Assembly: GCA_964389575.1 (NCBI GenBank)
Contig: CAYMFF010000002.1
Span: forward strand, 16,217 to 80,216
Reading direction: 5' to 3'
Length of the DNA stretch: 64,000 nucleotides
Origin: JAGNRR01 sp964389575
Lineage (GTDB): Bacteria; Bacteroidota; Bacteroidia; Chitinophagales; Chitinophagaceae
The notes beneath the pieces are model-generated. The model ran no database searches. It saw only the letters and a list, made by a program, of their open reading frames with translations, and had not been told where the DNA came from. The position numbers and the translations under genes were made by a program. How positions within the stretch are numbered: the first letter of the stretch is position 1; each line of letters opens with the position of its first letter. Of the stretch, positions 34,004-42,749 are shown piece by piece.

Positions 34004-34690
34004 TATGAACAAATTATTTATATCAAAGTGCCGCCAGATACAACCTTCACTGTGGCTTCAATACCAGTGACGGCCACCGTAGATTCATTTGTGGTAGATG
34101 CGAATGTAGTTGGACTACCCATGAACTTAATAGTAGAGAGTAACCCAGCTCTATTGCCACCGAACGCGAGCAGCTCTAAAACTAATTTTACTCGTTTGGT
34201 AATTCCTGGAGACTCATTAGCTTGTGTGAAGCTTAGTGGAATTCTTGATGCCAGTTTACCCGTAGGAGATATAAATCTTACCATAAATATTCGAGCGTAT
34301 TTATCTAACATTCCTTTTCCTTTAGGACCAACAATTGATACTCCTTTGATAATTGATTATTACAAAATAACCATTGATGCGCCTGGTACCGGAGCTTGTA
34401 TCCCTAGCAGTGTAAAAAACATTGATAATTCTAATATTACAAATTTCGTAGTGTCTCCCAATCCCGTTCGTGATCAAGTAATGATTACAATGAATTTAAA
34501 AGAATCAGCTAATTATAACTTAGCTATTATTGATTTACTAGGACGTGCCATCAAACAAGAAAATAAAAAATTAGCATTGGGTGAACAAAACATCCCAATG
34601 AATCTAAATGACTTACCCGAAGGTGTTTATTTTATTCGAATGAGCAATGCCTCGAGTAGCATTACTAAAAGAATCGTTTTGCAACGCTAA
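34004..34690 (+). CDS. T9SS type A sorting-domain protein (5' truncated by the gap)
   Basis: The frame is open from the first base after the gap and gives 228 residues. The first 150 residues are beta-rich. The last 80 or so form the type A T9SS sorting domain (Por secretion tail), with the F-V-V-S-P-N-P-V-R-D-Q-V opening, I-I-D-L-L-G-R, L-P-E-G-V-Y-F-I-R and a terminal K-R-I-V-L-Q-R. The protein is exported across the outer membrane and attached to the surface. The GTG at 34028 is only an internal codon. The function of the missing N-terminus is unknown. Confidence 0.88.
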   Translation, partial: YEQIIYIKVPPDTTFTVASIPVTATVDSFVVDANVVGLPMNLIVESNPALLPPNASSSKTNFTRLVIPGDSLACVKLSGILDASLPVGDINLTINIRAYLSNIPFPLGPTIDTPLIIDYYKITIDAPGTGACIPSSVKNIDNSNITNFVVSPNPVRDQVMITMNLKESANYNLAIIDLLGRAIKQENKKLALGEQNIPMNLNDLPEGVYFIRMSNASSSITKRIVLQR

Positions 34691-34710
34691 CAAAAACACA
34701 AATTAGAAAG

Positions 34711-34739
34711 AGTCTCGCGGATTGCGAGACTTTTTTTTT
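34711..34739 (+). terminator. Rho-independent terminator after the T9SS type A gene
   Basis: An 8-bp stem AGTCTCGC/GCGAGACT with a 5-base loop, followed by a run of T's. It lies 20 bases after the stop codon. Confidence 0.9.
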
Positions 34740-34746
34740 AGCTTTG
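34739..34746 (+). promoter_or_regulatory. Bacteroidota -7 box (TAGCTTTG)
   Basis: TAGCTTTG matches TAnnTTTG, directly after the T-run of the terminator and 7 bases before the ATG at 34754. Confidence 0.45.
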
Positions 34747-34753
34747 TTTTCAT

Positions 34754-35173
34754 ATGTCAAATCAAATTACTTCTACAGATAAAGCTCCAGCTCCGGTGGG
34801 CGCGTACCCGCACAGTCGAAAAGTTGGCAACCTTTTGTTCCTCTCGGGTGTAGGACCGCGCAAAGCAGGAACTGATGAAATACCAGGATTAGAATTAGAT
34901 AAAAACGGAAATTTTAAAACCTTTAATTTTGAAGCTCAGTGCAGAAGTGTATTTGACAATATAAAAATCATACTAGAAGAAAGTGGAAGCTCGTGGAATC
35001 AATTAGTAGATGTGACGGTTTTTTTGGTGAATATGAAACGAGATTTTCATACTTACAATCGGGTTTATAAAGAGTACTTTGCGGATGCCAATCCCTGCCG
35101 AACGACCTTAGAGATTAATTCTTTGCCTACTCCTATTGCTATTGAATTGAAGTGTATTGCTACGATTGAGTAA
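34754..35173 (+). CDS. Rid family (YjgF/UK114) deaminase-like protein
   Basis: A 139-residue trimeric-type Rid protein. The opening A-P-A-P-V-G-A-Y-P-H-S-R then L-L-F-L-S-G-V-G-P-R resembles the Rid subgroup annotated as 2-aminomuconate deaminase in tryptophan/kynurenine breakdown. The active-site Arg of the family is present in P-C-R-T-T, and the end P-I-A-I-E-L-K-C-I-A is typical. The family hydrolyses reactive imines and enamines. Assignment to the 2-aminomuconate step is inference, because no other kynurenine-pathway gene is in the window. Confidence 0.88.
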   Translation: MSNQITSTDKAPAPVGAYPHSRKVGNLLFLSGVGPRKAGTDEIPGLELDKNGNFKTFNFEAQCRSVFDNIKIILEESGSSWNQLVDVTVFLVNMKRDFHTYNRVYKEYFADANPCRTTLEINSLPTPIAIELKCIATIE

Positions 35174-35176
35174 CGA

Positions 35177-35701
35177 ATGAAAAGTACAGTCATTCAACTT
35201 ACTCTTTGTGTTATTTTATTTTTTGTTTCCTATGAAATTCGTCTTACGGATTATGACTCATTCATAATCTCTTTGGCAATCATTTACTTTTTATTTTTTT
35301 TCATTATCTCACTTTTCACTCTTTTTACCAATCTCTTTCAAGTAATCAAGAAAAAGGAAAACTATAATTGGCTCTACATCCTAGCCCTCCCTATTTGTTT
35401 TTTAAGTTATTTGTTAGGAGGCTACAAAATAGATTCTGTTTATAATTCCAATAAAAGGAATGCTGAGTTACTTATAAATGAGATTAGAAAATTTAGATCG
35501 CCCGAAGGTTATCCTTCTGATATAAGCATCCTATATGGCAAACTTAATATTGAGGAATACATTGGCATTTTAAGAAAGTCAAAAATCCAATACTCAACAT
35601 TTGATAATCAATTTCGGCTTGAATATCCAGACCAAAATGGCACTTATTATAGGTACAATTCAGAAAACGCTTCTTGGACCAGCGAACCTATTTCACTTTA
35701 G
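35177..35701 (+). CDS. Small membrane protein of unknown function
   Basis: A 174-residue protein with three hydrophobic segments (about residues 5-20, 27-52 and 70-88) followed by a hydrophilic 85-residue tail. The tail contains repeated aromatic residues (Y-P-D-Q-N-G-T-Y-Y-R-Y). No family recognised. Its ATG is only three bases after the Rid-gene stop, so they are likely co-transcribed. It ends three bases before a convergent small gene. Confidence 0.6.
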   Translation: MKSTVIQLTLCVILFFVSYEIRLTDYDSFIISLAIIYFLFFFIISLFTLFTNLFQVIKKKENYNWLYILALPICFLSYLLGGYKIDSVYNSNKRNAELLINEIRKFRSPEGYPSDISILYGKLNIEEYIGILRKSKIQYSTFDNQFRLEYPDQNGTYYRYNSENASWTSEPISL

Positions 35702-35704
35702 TAG

Positions 35705-35950
35705 TTAATCTAAATCTTTACCTTTTTTACTTTTATTAGAAATTCGAAGAAAAACTACCGCTAAGCAGAATAATCCGAAGAACAAACTGTAATAACCTGT
35801 CCGTACTTCAACAATATCATACTTTGAAAAAAAACCGATTTCAACTTTACCAACCAAAATTCCCGTAACCCCATTAACGAGTAACAATAAAGCGAAAATT
35901 AAAAAAATAATAGTAACCCAATTAGAAGAATTCCATCTGTTACTTTTCAC
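35705..35950 (-). CDS. Small two-helix membrane protein of unknown function
   Basis: An 81-residue protein with two hydrophobic helices (about 11-30 and 50-68) and a short basic C-terminal tail (N-K-S-K-K-G-K). No family recognised. The first 11 bases of the gene overlap the end of the TPR gene upstream, which suggests translational coupling to it. Confidence 0.55.
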   Translation of the reverse strand: MKSNRWNSSNWVTIIFLIFALLLLVNGVTGILVGKVEIGFFSKYDIVEVRTGYYSLFFGLFCLAVVFLRISNKSKKGKDLD

Positions 35951-36905
35951 AATGTTCCTTAATTAATTCATTCACTTCCTGCCCATAAAAAGTTTCATAC
36001 CCTCTTCTCTTACTTTCACTCAAATACTCACAAGCTTCCTTGTTCATTTTTAATTCGATGTAAGTCAATGCTTTGTTTTTATACACCCACGAATTCTCAG
36101 GACCCAGCTCAATTGACTTGTTGTAAAGAACAATAGCCTTGTCATACTCTTTCATTTTATGATAACAAAACCCAAGATTACTGTACACATAAGGAAAAAT
36201 TGGGTTCAGTGAAATGCAATTTTCAAAAGCGCTTATTGCATTTTGGTACTTACCAATTTCAGTGTACAACATACCAATATTATTATAAGTAGCAAAAGCT
36301 TGATTCGTGTCTTTCTTTATTGTTTCTACTAAAAGAGGAATTCCTTTCTCATACTCTTTTTTAGAAAAATGAACTAATGCCATATTATTAAAACACTCCA
36401 AAATAAAAGAAGAATCTCGACTTACAATATGTTGATTAATAGACATAACGGAGTCCCAATTGGTCTCGTTAAAATAGACACCACTTAAAGTCAGCATTGC
36501 ATTCGCGGTATCTTTCCAATTCTCAGAAATCCCCAACAAGTGCTTATACTGATTTTTTGCTTTTTGATTTTTTCCGGAGTTACAATACAAAAAAGCCAAG
36601 GTCAAATTGATTAAAAAATCATCCTTGTATTCTAAAGCGGCATTTTCAAAAACATCAATTGACGCAACTCGCTCGCTAGACAACTCAGCGACTGCCAGTT
36701 TTGTGAAATAAAGTTTTTTTCTAATAGAGTCTGGCACTTCGGCATCAGCTGATATCCTATCTAGAATAACAGCTGCATCTTGATACTTTTTTTGCGTAAT
36801 TTTTGATTCTACTTTTTTCAGCACTTCATCCCAGTTTTCATTTTGAGCATTAGCTAAAAAACTAGTAAAAATTAAAACAAGAAATAAAAATAGAATCCGC
36901 ATCAA
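35940..36905 (-). CDS. Secreted tetratricopeptide-repeat protein
   Basis: A 321-residue protein with a signal peptide (about 1-20, cut after N-A-Q). It has several TPR motifs between about residues 25 and 300, most clearly at about 205-275 (A-T-Y-N-N-I-G-M-L-Y, Y-S-N-L-G-F-C-Y-H-K-M-K-E-Y-D-K-A-I). TPR arrays scaffold protein-protein contacts; the partner is unknown. It lies 7 bases downstream of glyA on the same strand and overlaps the small membrane gene. Confidence 0.85.
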   Translation of the reverse strand: MMRILFLFLVLIFTSFLANAQNENWDEVLKKVESKITQKKYQDAAVILDRISADAEVPDSIRKKLYFTKLAVAELSSERVASIDVFENAALEYKDDFLINLTLAFLYCNSGKNQKAKNQYKHLLGISENWKDTANAMLTLSGVYFNETNWDSVMSINQHIVSRDSSFILECFNNMALVHFSKKEYEKGIPLLVETIKKDTNQAFATYNNIGMLYTEIGKYQNAISAFENCISLNPIFPYVYSNLGFCYHKMKEYDKAIVLYNKSIELGPENSWVYKNKALTYIELKMNKEACEYLSESKRRGYETFYGQEVNELIKEHCEK

Positions 36906-36912
36906 TTAAAAA

Positions 36913-38196
36913 TTAGATCTCCCAACCTTTGTAAAATTCAAACCCCTTCATGAATTCATTTACTTCTTTTTTGGTTTGAGAAATTAATGCTTCGTTATCT
37001 ATATCACTAATAACAGCATCTATCCAATCAACTACCTTGATCATATCATTTTCATTCAGACCGCGCGTGGTCAAAGCAGCAGTCCCAACTCGAATACCGG
37101 AAGTAACAAAAGGTGATTTATCGTCAAAAGGAACCATATTTTTATTGATAGTGATATCCGCTTTTACCAATGTATTTTCTGCTTTTTTACCACTTACATT
37201 TTTATTACGTAAATCAATAAGCAACAAATGATTATCCGTACCATCACTTATGATATCATAATTTTTTGCTCTAAACGCATCGGCCATGGCTTGTGCATTT
37301 TTTTGCACTTGTTGCATATATTCTTTAAAAGAAGGATCTAATATTTCACCAAAGGCAACTGCTTTGGCCGCAATCACATGTTGCAATGGACCACCTTGAA
37401 TACCAGGAAAAACAGCCATATTTAATAGATTACTCCATGGCTTTAAATTGCCTTTTTTATCCTTTTGGTCTAAGGTATTTGGCCCATCTTCTTTCATCAA
37501 AATAATACCACCTCTTGGACCGCGCAATGTTTTATGTGTCGTACTCGTAACAAAATGACAGTGCTCAAATGGTGAATCTAATATTCCAGTGGCAATCAGA
37601 CCTGCTGGATGCGACATATCACACAATACAAAAGCACCAACTTCATCGGCTACTTTTCTTATCCTAGCATAATCCCAATCTCTGCTGTATGCACTTGCAC
37701 CACAAACGATTAATTTGGGTTTATGTTCTCTTGCTTTTTTTTCTAAATCATCATAATCTATTAAATGATTATCCTCTCGAACGCCATAATGAATCGCATT
37801 ATATAGCTGTCCCGAAAAATTTACAGGCGAACCATGCGTTAAATGACCACCCATGCTCAAATCTAATCCCAGAATTGTGTCACCAGCTTTTAAAATAGCC
37901 AACATCACCGCAGCATTTGCCTGAGCACCACTATGCGGTTGCACATTTACATACTCCACTCCAAAAATTTCTTTGGCTCTATCAATTGCCAATTGTTCAC
38001 TTTTATCTACTACTTCACATCCTCCATAATAACGTCTACCAGGATAGCCTTCTGCATATTTGTTGGTCATTACATTTCCCATAGCTTGCATAACTTGCTC
38101 GCTCACAAAGTTTTCAGATGCAATGAGTTCAAGCCCATCACGCTGACGCTCATATTCTTCTTGAATTAAATTAAAAATTGCGGTGTCTTTTTGCAT
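36913..38196 (-). CDS. glyA: Serine hydroxymethyltransferase
   Basis: A PLP enzyme that interconverts serine and glycine and charges tetrahydrofolate with one-carbon units. It is 427 residues, the usual length. The PLP lysine is K222 in S-T-T-H-K-T-L-R-G-P-R-G-G. N-terminal I-A-S-E-N-F, Y-A-E-G-Y-P-G-R-R-Y-Y-G-G and H-S-G-A-Q-A-N are present, as is D-M-S-H-P-A-G-L. The upstream spacer of 91 bases is shared with a divergent sugar-nucleotidyltransferase gene and contains TATATTTA, one base off the promoter consensus. Confidence 0.96.
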   Translation of the reverse strand: MQKDTAIFNLIQEEYERQRDGLELIASENFVSEQVMQAMGNVMTNKYAEGYPGRRYYGGCEVVDKSEQLAIDRAKEIFGVEYVNVQPHSGAQANAAVMLAILKAGDTILGLDLSMGGHLTHGSPVNFSGQLYNAIHYGVREDNHLIDYDDLEKKAREHKPKLIVCGASAYSRDWDYARIRKVADEVGAFVLCDMSHPAGLIATGILDSPFEHCHFVTSTTHKTLRGPRGGIILMKEDGPNTLDQKDKKGNLKPWSNLLNMAVFPGIQGGPLQHVIAAKAVAFGEILDPSFKEYMQQVQKNAQAMADAFRAKNYDIISDGTDNHLLLIDLRNKNVSGKKAENTLVKADITINKNMVPFDDKSPFVTSGIRVGTAALTTRGLNENDMIKVVDWIDAVISDIDNEALISQTKKEVNEFMKGFEFYKGWEI

Positions 38197-38287
38197 AGAA
38201 AGTAAATATAATGGCGAATTATTAATGTTTAATTTATAATGATTAATTTTTAATTCTTAGTCGGATGAAAGAACTTTACAGCATACG

Positions 38288-39280
38288 ATGAAAATTATTA
38301 TTCCAGTAGCAGGTGCCGGAACTCGACTTCGACCGCATACTTATACTCAACCCAAACCATTAATCCCGTTGGCAGGTAAAACAATCATTAGTTTTATCAT
38401 TGATTCATTTATTCAGCAGGGACAAAATGATTTCATATTTATCATAGGATACTTAGGAGAAAAAATTAAAAACTTTATTAATGATGAGTACCCCGATATA
38501 AATGCCGATTTTATAACACAAAGCGAACGAGGTGGAACTGGTCATGCCGTTTTTTTAACGCAAGAGCTCATCCGTCCTGATGAAGAACTTTTTATCATTT
38601 TTGGTGATACCATTTGCGAATACCCATTGGCTGATTTTATCACGTCGAGTGAATCTGTTATTGCTGTAAAAAAAGTAGATGACCCAAGAGAATTTGGTGT
38701 AGCCGAAGTAAGTGAAAATGGATATATCAAACGTGTGGTAGAAAAACCGATGATACCTAAGTCAAATATGGCCATGGTTGGAATCTATAAAATCAATGAA
38801 AGCAAAAAGCTGTTCGAACTCATGCGAAGTGACATCGATCAATTAAAACCAGAGGAAGAATACTCGTTAACCTCTGCGCTGGAGTCATTAATAGCTAGTG
38901 GTACACCTGTAAAAGCGCACTCTGTAAACAATTGGTATGACTGTGGTAAAAAAGAAATTTTGTTAGAAACAAATGCTATTCTTTTAGAAAAAATGGAATA
39001 TCCTTCTGAGAGCATCCCATTTTTTGAGAACAGCATTGTAATACATCCGATAAGTATTGGAAAAAATTGTAACATTCAGAATTCAATTATAGGGCCGAAT
39101 GTTACCATAGCTGACAATACTCAGATTATTGGTTCAGTTGTTAGTGATTCAATTATCGGGAGCTATTCTGAAATTCATAATGTTCTACTAAACGAATCTA
39201 TTATTGGTAGTGATGCAATTATTAGAGGAAAAAACCAAAGTTTGAATATTGGAGATAATACAGAATTAGATTTGTCATAG
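38288..39280 (+). CDS. Sugar-phosphate nucleotidyltransferase with left-handed beta-helix tail
   Basis: A 330-residue enzyme that activates a sugar phosphate with an NTP for polysaccharide or LPS synthesis. The N-terminal domain carries P-V-A-G-A-G-T-R-L-R-P at 6-16 and the catalytic-Lys segment Q-P-K-P-L-I-P-L-A-G. It also has G-G-T-G-H-A and the metal-binding F-G-D-T. The last 90 residues contain hexapeptide-like I-G-x-N-x-x-I repeats. Glucose-1-phosphate thymidylyltransferase and mannose-1-phosphate guanylyltransferase are both possible. It starts a run with the FabK-like enzyme and the SLBB/Wzz exporter genes. Confidence 0.87.
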   Translation: MKIIIPVAGAGTRLRPHTYTQPKPLIPLAGKTIISFIIDSFIQQGQNDFIFIIGYLGEKIKNFINDEYPDINADFITQSERGGTGHAVFLTQELIRPDEELFIIFGDTICEYPLADFITSSESVIAVKKVDDPREFGVAEVSENGYIKRVVEKPMIPKSNMAMVGIYKINESKKLFELMRSDIDQLKPEEEYSLTSALESLIASGTPVKAHSVNNWYDCGKKEILLETNAILLEKMEYPSESIPFFENSIVIHPISIGKNCNIQNSIIGPNVTIADNTQIIGSVVSDSIIGSYSEIHNVLLNESIIGSDAIIRGKNQSLNIGDNTELDLS

Positions 39281-39282
39281 TT

Positions 39283-40275
39283 ATGAAACAATTTGGAAAA
39301 ATTAATTCGCAAGGCGAGTTAGAAAATAGTATTACCCAACTTTTTAAAATTAAATATCCATTGATTCAAGCGGGTATGATATGGGCTTCGGGCTGGAAAT
39401 TAGCATCTGCAGTCTCAAATGCAGGAGGACTAGGATTAATTGGCGCAGGCAGCATGTACTCCGAAATATTGGAAGAACATATTAGAAAATGCAAGGCGAA
39501 CACAGACAAGCCTTTCGGTGTCAATTTGCCGCTGCTTTATCCAGATATTGACAAGCATATTGCCACTATAATTAAATATAAAGTTCCTATTGTTTTTACA
39601 TCAGCAGGGAATCCAAAAACATGGACTAGCACGCTACAAAAAGAGGGTATAACTGTAGTTCATGTAGTATCGAGCACAAAATTTGCCTTGAAAAGTCAAA
39701 CTGCTGGTGTTGACGCTATTGTAGCCGAAGGTTTTGAGGCGGGCGGTCATAATGGAAGGGATGAAACCACCACTTTGTGTCTTATACCCAAAGTGAAAGA
39801 AAATATAGATATTCCCGTGATTGCAGCCGGTGGAATTGGAGATGGGAAGTCAATGTTGGCCACAATGATGCTCGGTGCAGCTGGTGTTCAAATAGGATCT
39901 AGGTTCGTTTGTAGTCATGAAGCTTCTTCTCATCTTAATTTTAAGAATAAAATAATTGAAAGTCAAGAAGGTGATACTGAGCTAGTTCTGAAAAATTTAA
40001 CCCCTGTAAGATTGCTAAAAAACGAATTTCATTCAGCAGTAAGAGAAGCAGAAATGGGCTGTGCGAGTCAAGATGAGTTAACCCAACTATTGGGTCGTGG
40101 GCGAGCTAAGAAAGGAATGTATGAGGGAGATTTAACAGAAGGTGAATTAGAAATCGGGCAAATAGCGAGCAGACTGAAAGAAATAGTTCCGGCGGCAGAT
40201 ATCGTCAGTGAAATCATGAATGAATTTAAGCAGTCATTAAGAAGTTTATTTGAATTAAGTGCAATAAAACCCTAA
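39283..40275 (+). CDS. FabK-like / nitronate monooxygenase-family flavoprotein
   Basis: A 330-residue TIM-barrel FMN protein of the 2-nitropropane dioxygenase superfamily. Signatures are Y-P-L-I-Q-A-G-M near residue 25, S-N-A-G-G-L-G-L-I-G-A-G, F-G-V-N-L-P, A-E-G-F-E-A-G-G-H-N-G-R and I-P-V-I-A-A-G-G-I-G-D-G. The E-A-G-G-H stretch and overall order resemble FabK (enoyl-ACP reductase II) as much as nitronate monooxygenases, so either fatty-acid synthesis or nitronate detoxification is possible. Two bases separate it from the nucleotidyltransferase. Confidence 0.83.
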   Translation: MKQFGKINSQGELENSITQLFKIKYPLIQAGMIWASGWKLASAVSNAGGLGLIGAGSMYSEILEEHIRKCKANTDKPFGVNLPLLYPDIDKHIATIIKYKVPIVFTSAGNPKTWTSTLQKEGITVVHVVSSTKFALKSQTAGVDAIVAEGFEAGGHNGRDETTTLCLIPKVKENIDIPVIAAGGIGDGKSMLATMMLGAAGVQIGSRFVCSHEASSHLNFKNKIIESQEGDTELVLKNLTPVRLLKNEFHSAVREAEMGCASQDELTQLLGRGRAKKGMYEGDLTEGELEIGQIASRLKEIVPAADIVSEIMNEFKQSLRSLFELSAIKP

Positions 40276-40280
40276 TTTTG
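40273..40280 (+). promoter_or_regulatory. Bacteroidota -7 box (TAATTTTG)
   Basis: TAATTTTG matches TAnnTTTG. It overlaps the TAA stop of the FabK-like gene and lies 16 bases before the ATG of the SLBB exporter, so the exporter pair may have its own promoter. Confidence 0.4.
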
Positions 40281-40296
40281 GGAGTTAATCGTTTTT

Positions 40297-42738
40297 ATGA
40301 AAAAGTTTATTCTGTTTTCATTTCTTTTGCTTACTTCAAACCTACTCTTAGCGCAGACAGGTGAAGGAAACAACAATGGACAAACACCACCGGATTATCA
40401 AAACCCGTATGGTACAAACCCTTATGGTACAAACCCTTACGGCAATAACAAAGGAACTAATATTTTCAACAACGAAAATGACGATAAAAAAAATGGTGAG
40501 AATACCACCAATCCGGATAAAAAAAATAATAACAACAGCTCAACAAACGATAAAAAAGAAAATCCTGATGGCACCAAAACATTAGATTTTTCTGACAGAA
40601 ATGAAGTGGATAAGGGAAAGACCGATGCCGAGTTGAGAGAAAAGTATAAAAACGATCCGGACTATTTAAAATATATAGGTTTAGATCCTGAAGAGGGAGA
40701 AAACGGTGAGGATGAAAATGATAAAAACGTAGTATCCGAAACTGAAGATATGGAAGGGGCAGTTTATGGCGCCAATTTTCTTACTTCTAGTTCCGGTTTT
40801 GGAAGCCAAAACTTAACCACCGTTCCAGAAGATTACCGTTTAGGAGTAGGTGACGAGGTGGTAGTATCAGTTTGGGGATCTGCTGAATTTCAAAGTCCAT
40901 TCACGATTTCAAAAGATGGCTCGATTTTTCCGAATCGAGTGGGTAAAATATTTTTACAGGGTCTAAGTTTTCAAGCAGCCAGAAGTGTAATTCGTTCTAA
41001 GTTTAAAAGAGTTCTTCCTTCCGGTTCGAATGTCGATATTGTTATGGGTAAAATTCGTACAATTCGAGTTTACGTTTACGATCAGGTAAAGCAACCAGGT
41101 ATGATAACAATGTCTGCGTTAAATACTCCTTTAAATGCCCTGCAACGAGCAGGCGGATTGACAAGTCTTGGAAATTTAAGAGATATTCAAATTCGAAGAA
41201 ATGGTATCGTAATTGAGCGCATTGATTTATATGAATATTTGAAAACTGGTAGTAACGGTAGAGAATTTTACATGGAGGATAATGATGTAATTACTGTTGG
41301 CCTTTATGATAAAATTGTTTCTGCACAAGGTGCATTTAAAAGACCTATGCGCTATCAATTAACCAAGTATGGCACCCTTAGTGATCTTATTGAATTAGCT
41401 GGTGGTGCTCGGTTTGATGCACGTAAATCGCTGATAAGAATCAAGACGGTCTTTGACGAAAAGGAACAGTATATAGATATTAATGGTAAAGATTTTTTAT
41501 CGGATCAGGATTATTTATTGAAAGATGGTGATGTCGTTATGATGAATCCAATTAACGAAGGTGTTTCTAATGTCGTTACAATTAGTGGTGGCGTTCCGTA
41601 TCCGGACCAATATCAAATTAGTGAAGGAGATCGGATTTTTGATCTTATAAAAAAAGCAGGTGGTTTGTTGCCCGATGTCTATAAATCTAGAGCTTATGTT
41701 TATAGAAATGGAATCACTTCGGATGAATCAAAAGCACTGAAGATAAATATTGGCGATTATGGAATCAATGATTCCAAAGAAAATATCCTTCTTCAAAACG
41801 GCGATGCAATTCAAATATTATCTGAATCCAGATTTGATAATAAGTTTTATGTTCAAGTTATGGGATTAGTAAAATTTAAGGGAAACTTTAAGTATAAACC
41901 AAACCTAAAATTAAAGGACGTATTAATCATGGCTGGAGGAATTGACCTTGATGCAGAGAGTGGTAGAATAGAAATTTCTAATATTACGGATTCTGTAAAT
42001 CGTTATTCAATTACTGGCAACAATGTAAATGTAAAAGTGGTTTCTATCAATCCAGACCTTAGTATCGATGAAGTATCCGAAAATATCATTATTAAACCCT
42101 ACGATATCATTTTTGTTAGAAAGAAAAAAGATATTAAAGAACATAAGCTTGTTTCTATTGACGGCCAAGTGGATTATCCAGGTCAATACACTTTACTGGG
42201 AGAAAAAGAGCGACTGACTTCATTACTTATTCGAACTGGAGGATTAACAAAAGATGCTTGGCCCGAAGGTGCTAAACTATATAGAAAAAATTATGGCCCG
42301 ATTGTTATAGATTTCAAAGATGCTATGCGCAATGCCGGCGGTAAAGATGATATTATTTTAGAAGAAGGAGATAAAATCATCATTCCTAAAAAGAATGATA
42401 TCGTCATGGTTCAAGGAAATGTGCAATACCCAATAAATATAAAATACGACCGAGCTAAACAAGGCGTCATGGACTATGTTGATGCCGCTGGTGGGTTTGG
42501 TGATAGACCATGGAAACGAAGAATTTCTGTGCGGTATCAAAATGGAAAACATAAGAGTACAAAGAATTTTTTATTCTTTAAATTCTACCCGAAAGTTGAG
42601 GCCGGTAGTATCGTGAGCGTTCCATCAAAACCACCTCCAAGAAAGATCAATTTTGACTTGGCTCAGGTTGTACAATATGGATTAACAACTGCCACATCCA
42701 TTCTTACAGTAGTCCTTTTAATTAATAATGTTAAATAA
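40297..42738 (+). CDS. Polysaccharide export protein with multiple SLBB domains (Wza-like)
   Basis: An 813-residue outer-membrane polysaccharide export protein. It has a signal peptide (1-20) and a low-complexity Asn/Lys/Gly region (about 22-135) that includes three N-P-Y-G-x-N repeats. The Poly_export domain (about 175-260) contains Y-R-L-G-V-G-D-E-V and K-D-G-S-I-F-P-N-R-V-G. About six SLBB-type beta-grasp units follow, each marked by a G-x-V-x-x-P-G/Q-x-Y phrase. The C-terminus has one hydrophobic segment (about 785-810) like the Wza membrane helix. There is no lipobox. It works with the Wzz-like protein 11 bases downstream. Confidence 0.9.
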   Translation: MKKFILFSFLLLTSNLLLAQTGEGNNNGQTPPDYQNPYGTNPYGTNPYGNNKGTNIFNNENDDKKNGENTTNPDKKNNNNSSTNDKKENPDGTKTLDFSDRNEVDKGKTDAELREKYKNDPDYLKYIGLDPEEGENGEDENDKNVVSETEDMEGAVYGANFLTSSSGFGSQNLTTVPEDYRLGVGDEVVVSVWGSAEFQSPFTISKDGSIFPNRVGKIFLQGLSFQAARSVIRSKFKRVLPSGSNVDIVMGKIRTIRVYVYDQVKQPGMITMSALNTPLNALQRAGGLTSLGNLRDIQIRRNGIVIERIDLYEYLKTGSNGREFYMEDNDVITVGLYDKIVSAQGAFKRPMRYQLTKYGTLSDLIELAGGARFDARKSLIRIKTVFDEKEQYIDINGKDFLSDQDYLLKDGDVVMMNPINEGVSNVVTISGGVPYPDQYQISEGDRIFDLIKKAGGLLPDVYKSRAYVYRNGITSDESKALKINIGDYGINDSKENILLQNGDAIQILSESRFDNKFYVQVMGLVKFKGNFKYKPNLKLKDVLIMAGGIDLDAESGRIEISNITDSVNRYSITGNNVNVKVVSINPDLSIDEVSENIIIKPYDIIFVRKKKDIKEHKLVSIDGQVDYPGQYTLLGEKERLTSLLIRTGGLTKDAWPEGAKLYRKNYGPIVIDFKDAMRNAGGKDDIILEEGDKIIIPKKNDIVMVQGNVQYPINIKYDRAKQGVMDYVDAAGGFGDRPWKRRISVRYQNGKHKSTKNFLFFKFYPKVEAGSIVSVPSKPPPRKINFDLAQVVQYGLTTATSILTVVLLINNVK
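40401..40445 (+). repeat. 15-bp tandem repeat, three units, in the exporter gene
   Basis: Three in-frame copies of AAACCCTTATGGTAC, with small changes in the first and third, encode the N-P-Y-G-T repeat just after the signal peptide. Because the unit is a multiple of three, copy-number change would alter length but not frame. Confidence 0.8.
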
Positions 42739-42749
42739 GATAACGCAAC

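Noticed and set aside
33876..34070. An open frame across the N run
   Set aside because: It exists only because undetermined bases contain no stops.
34018..34311. A minus-strand frame opposite the truncated T9SS type A gene
   Set aside because: The plus strand has the sorting domain and a continuous frame; this is its antisense shadow.
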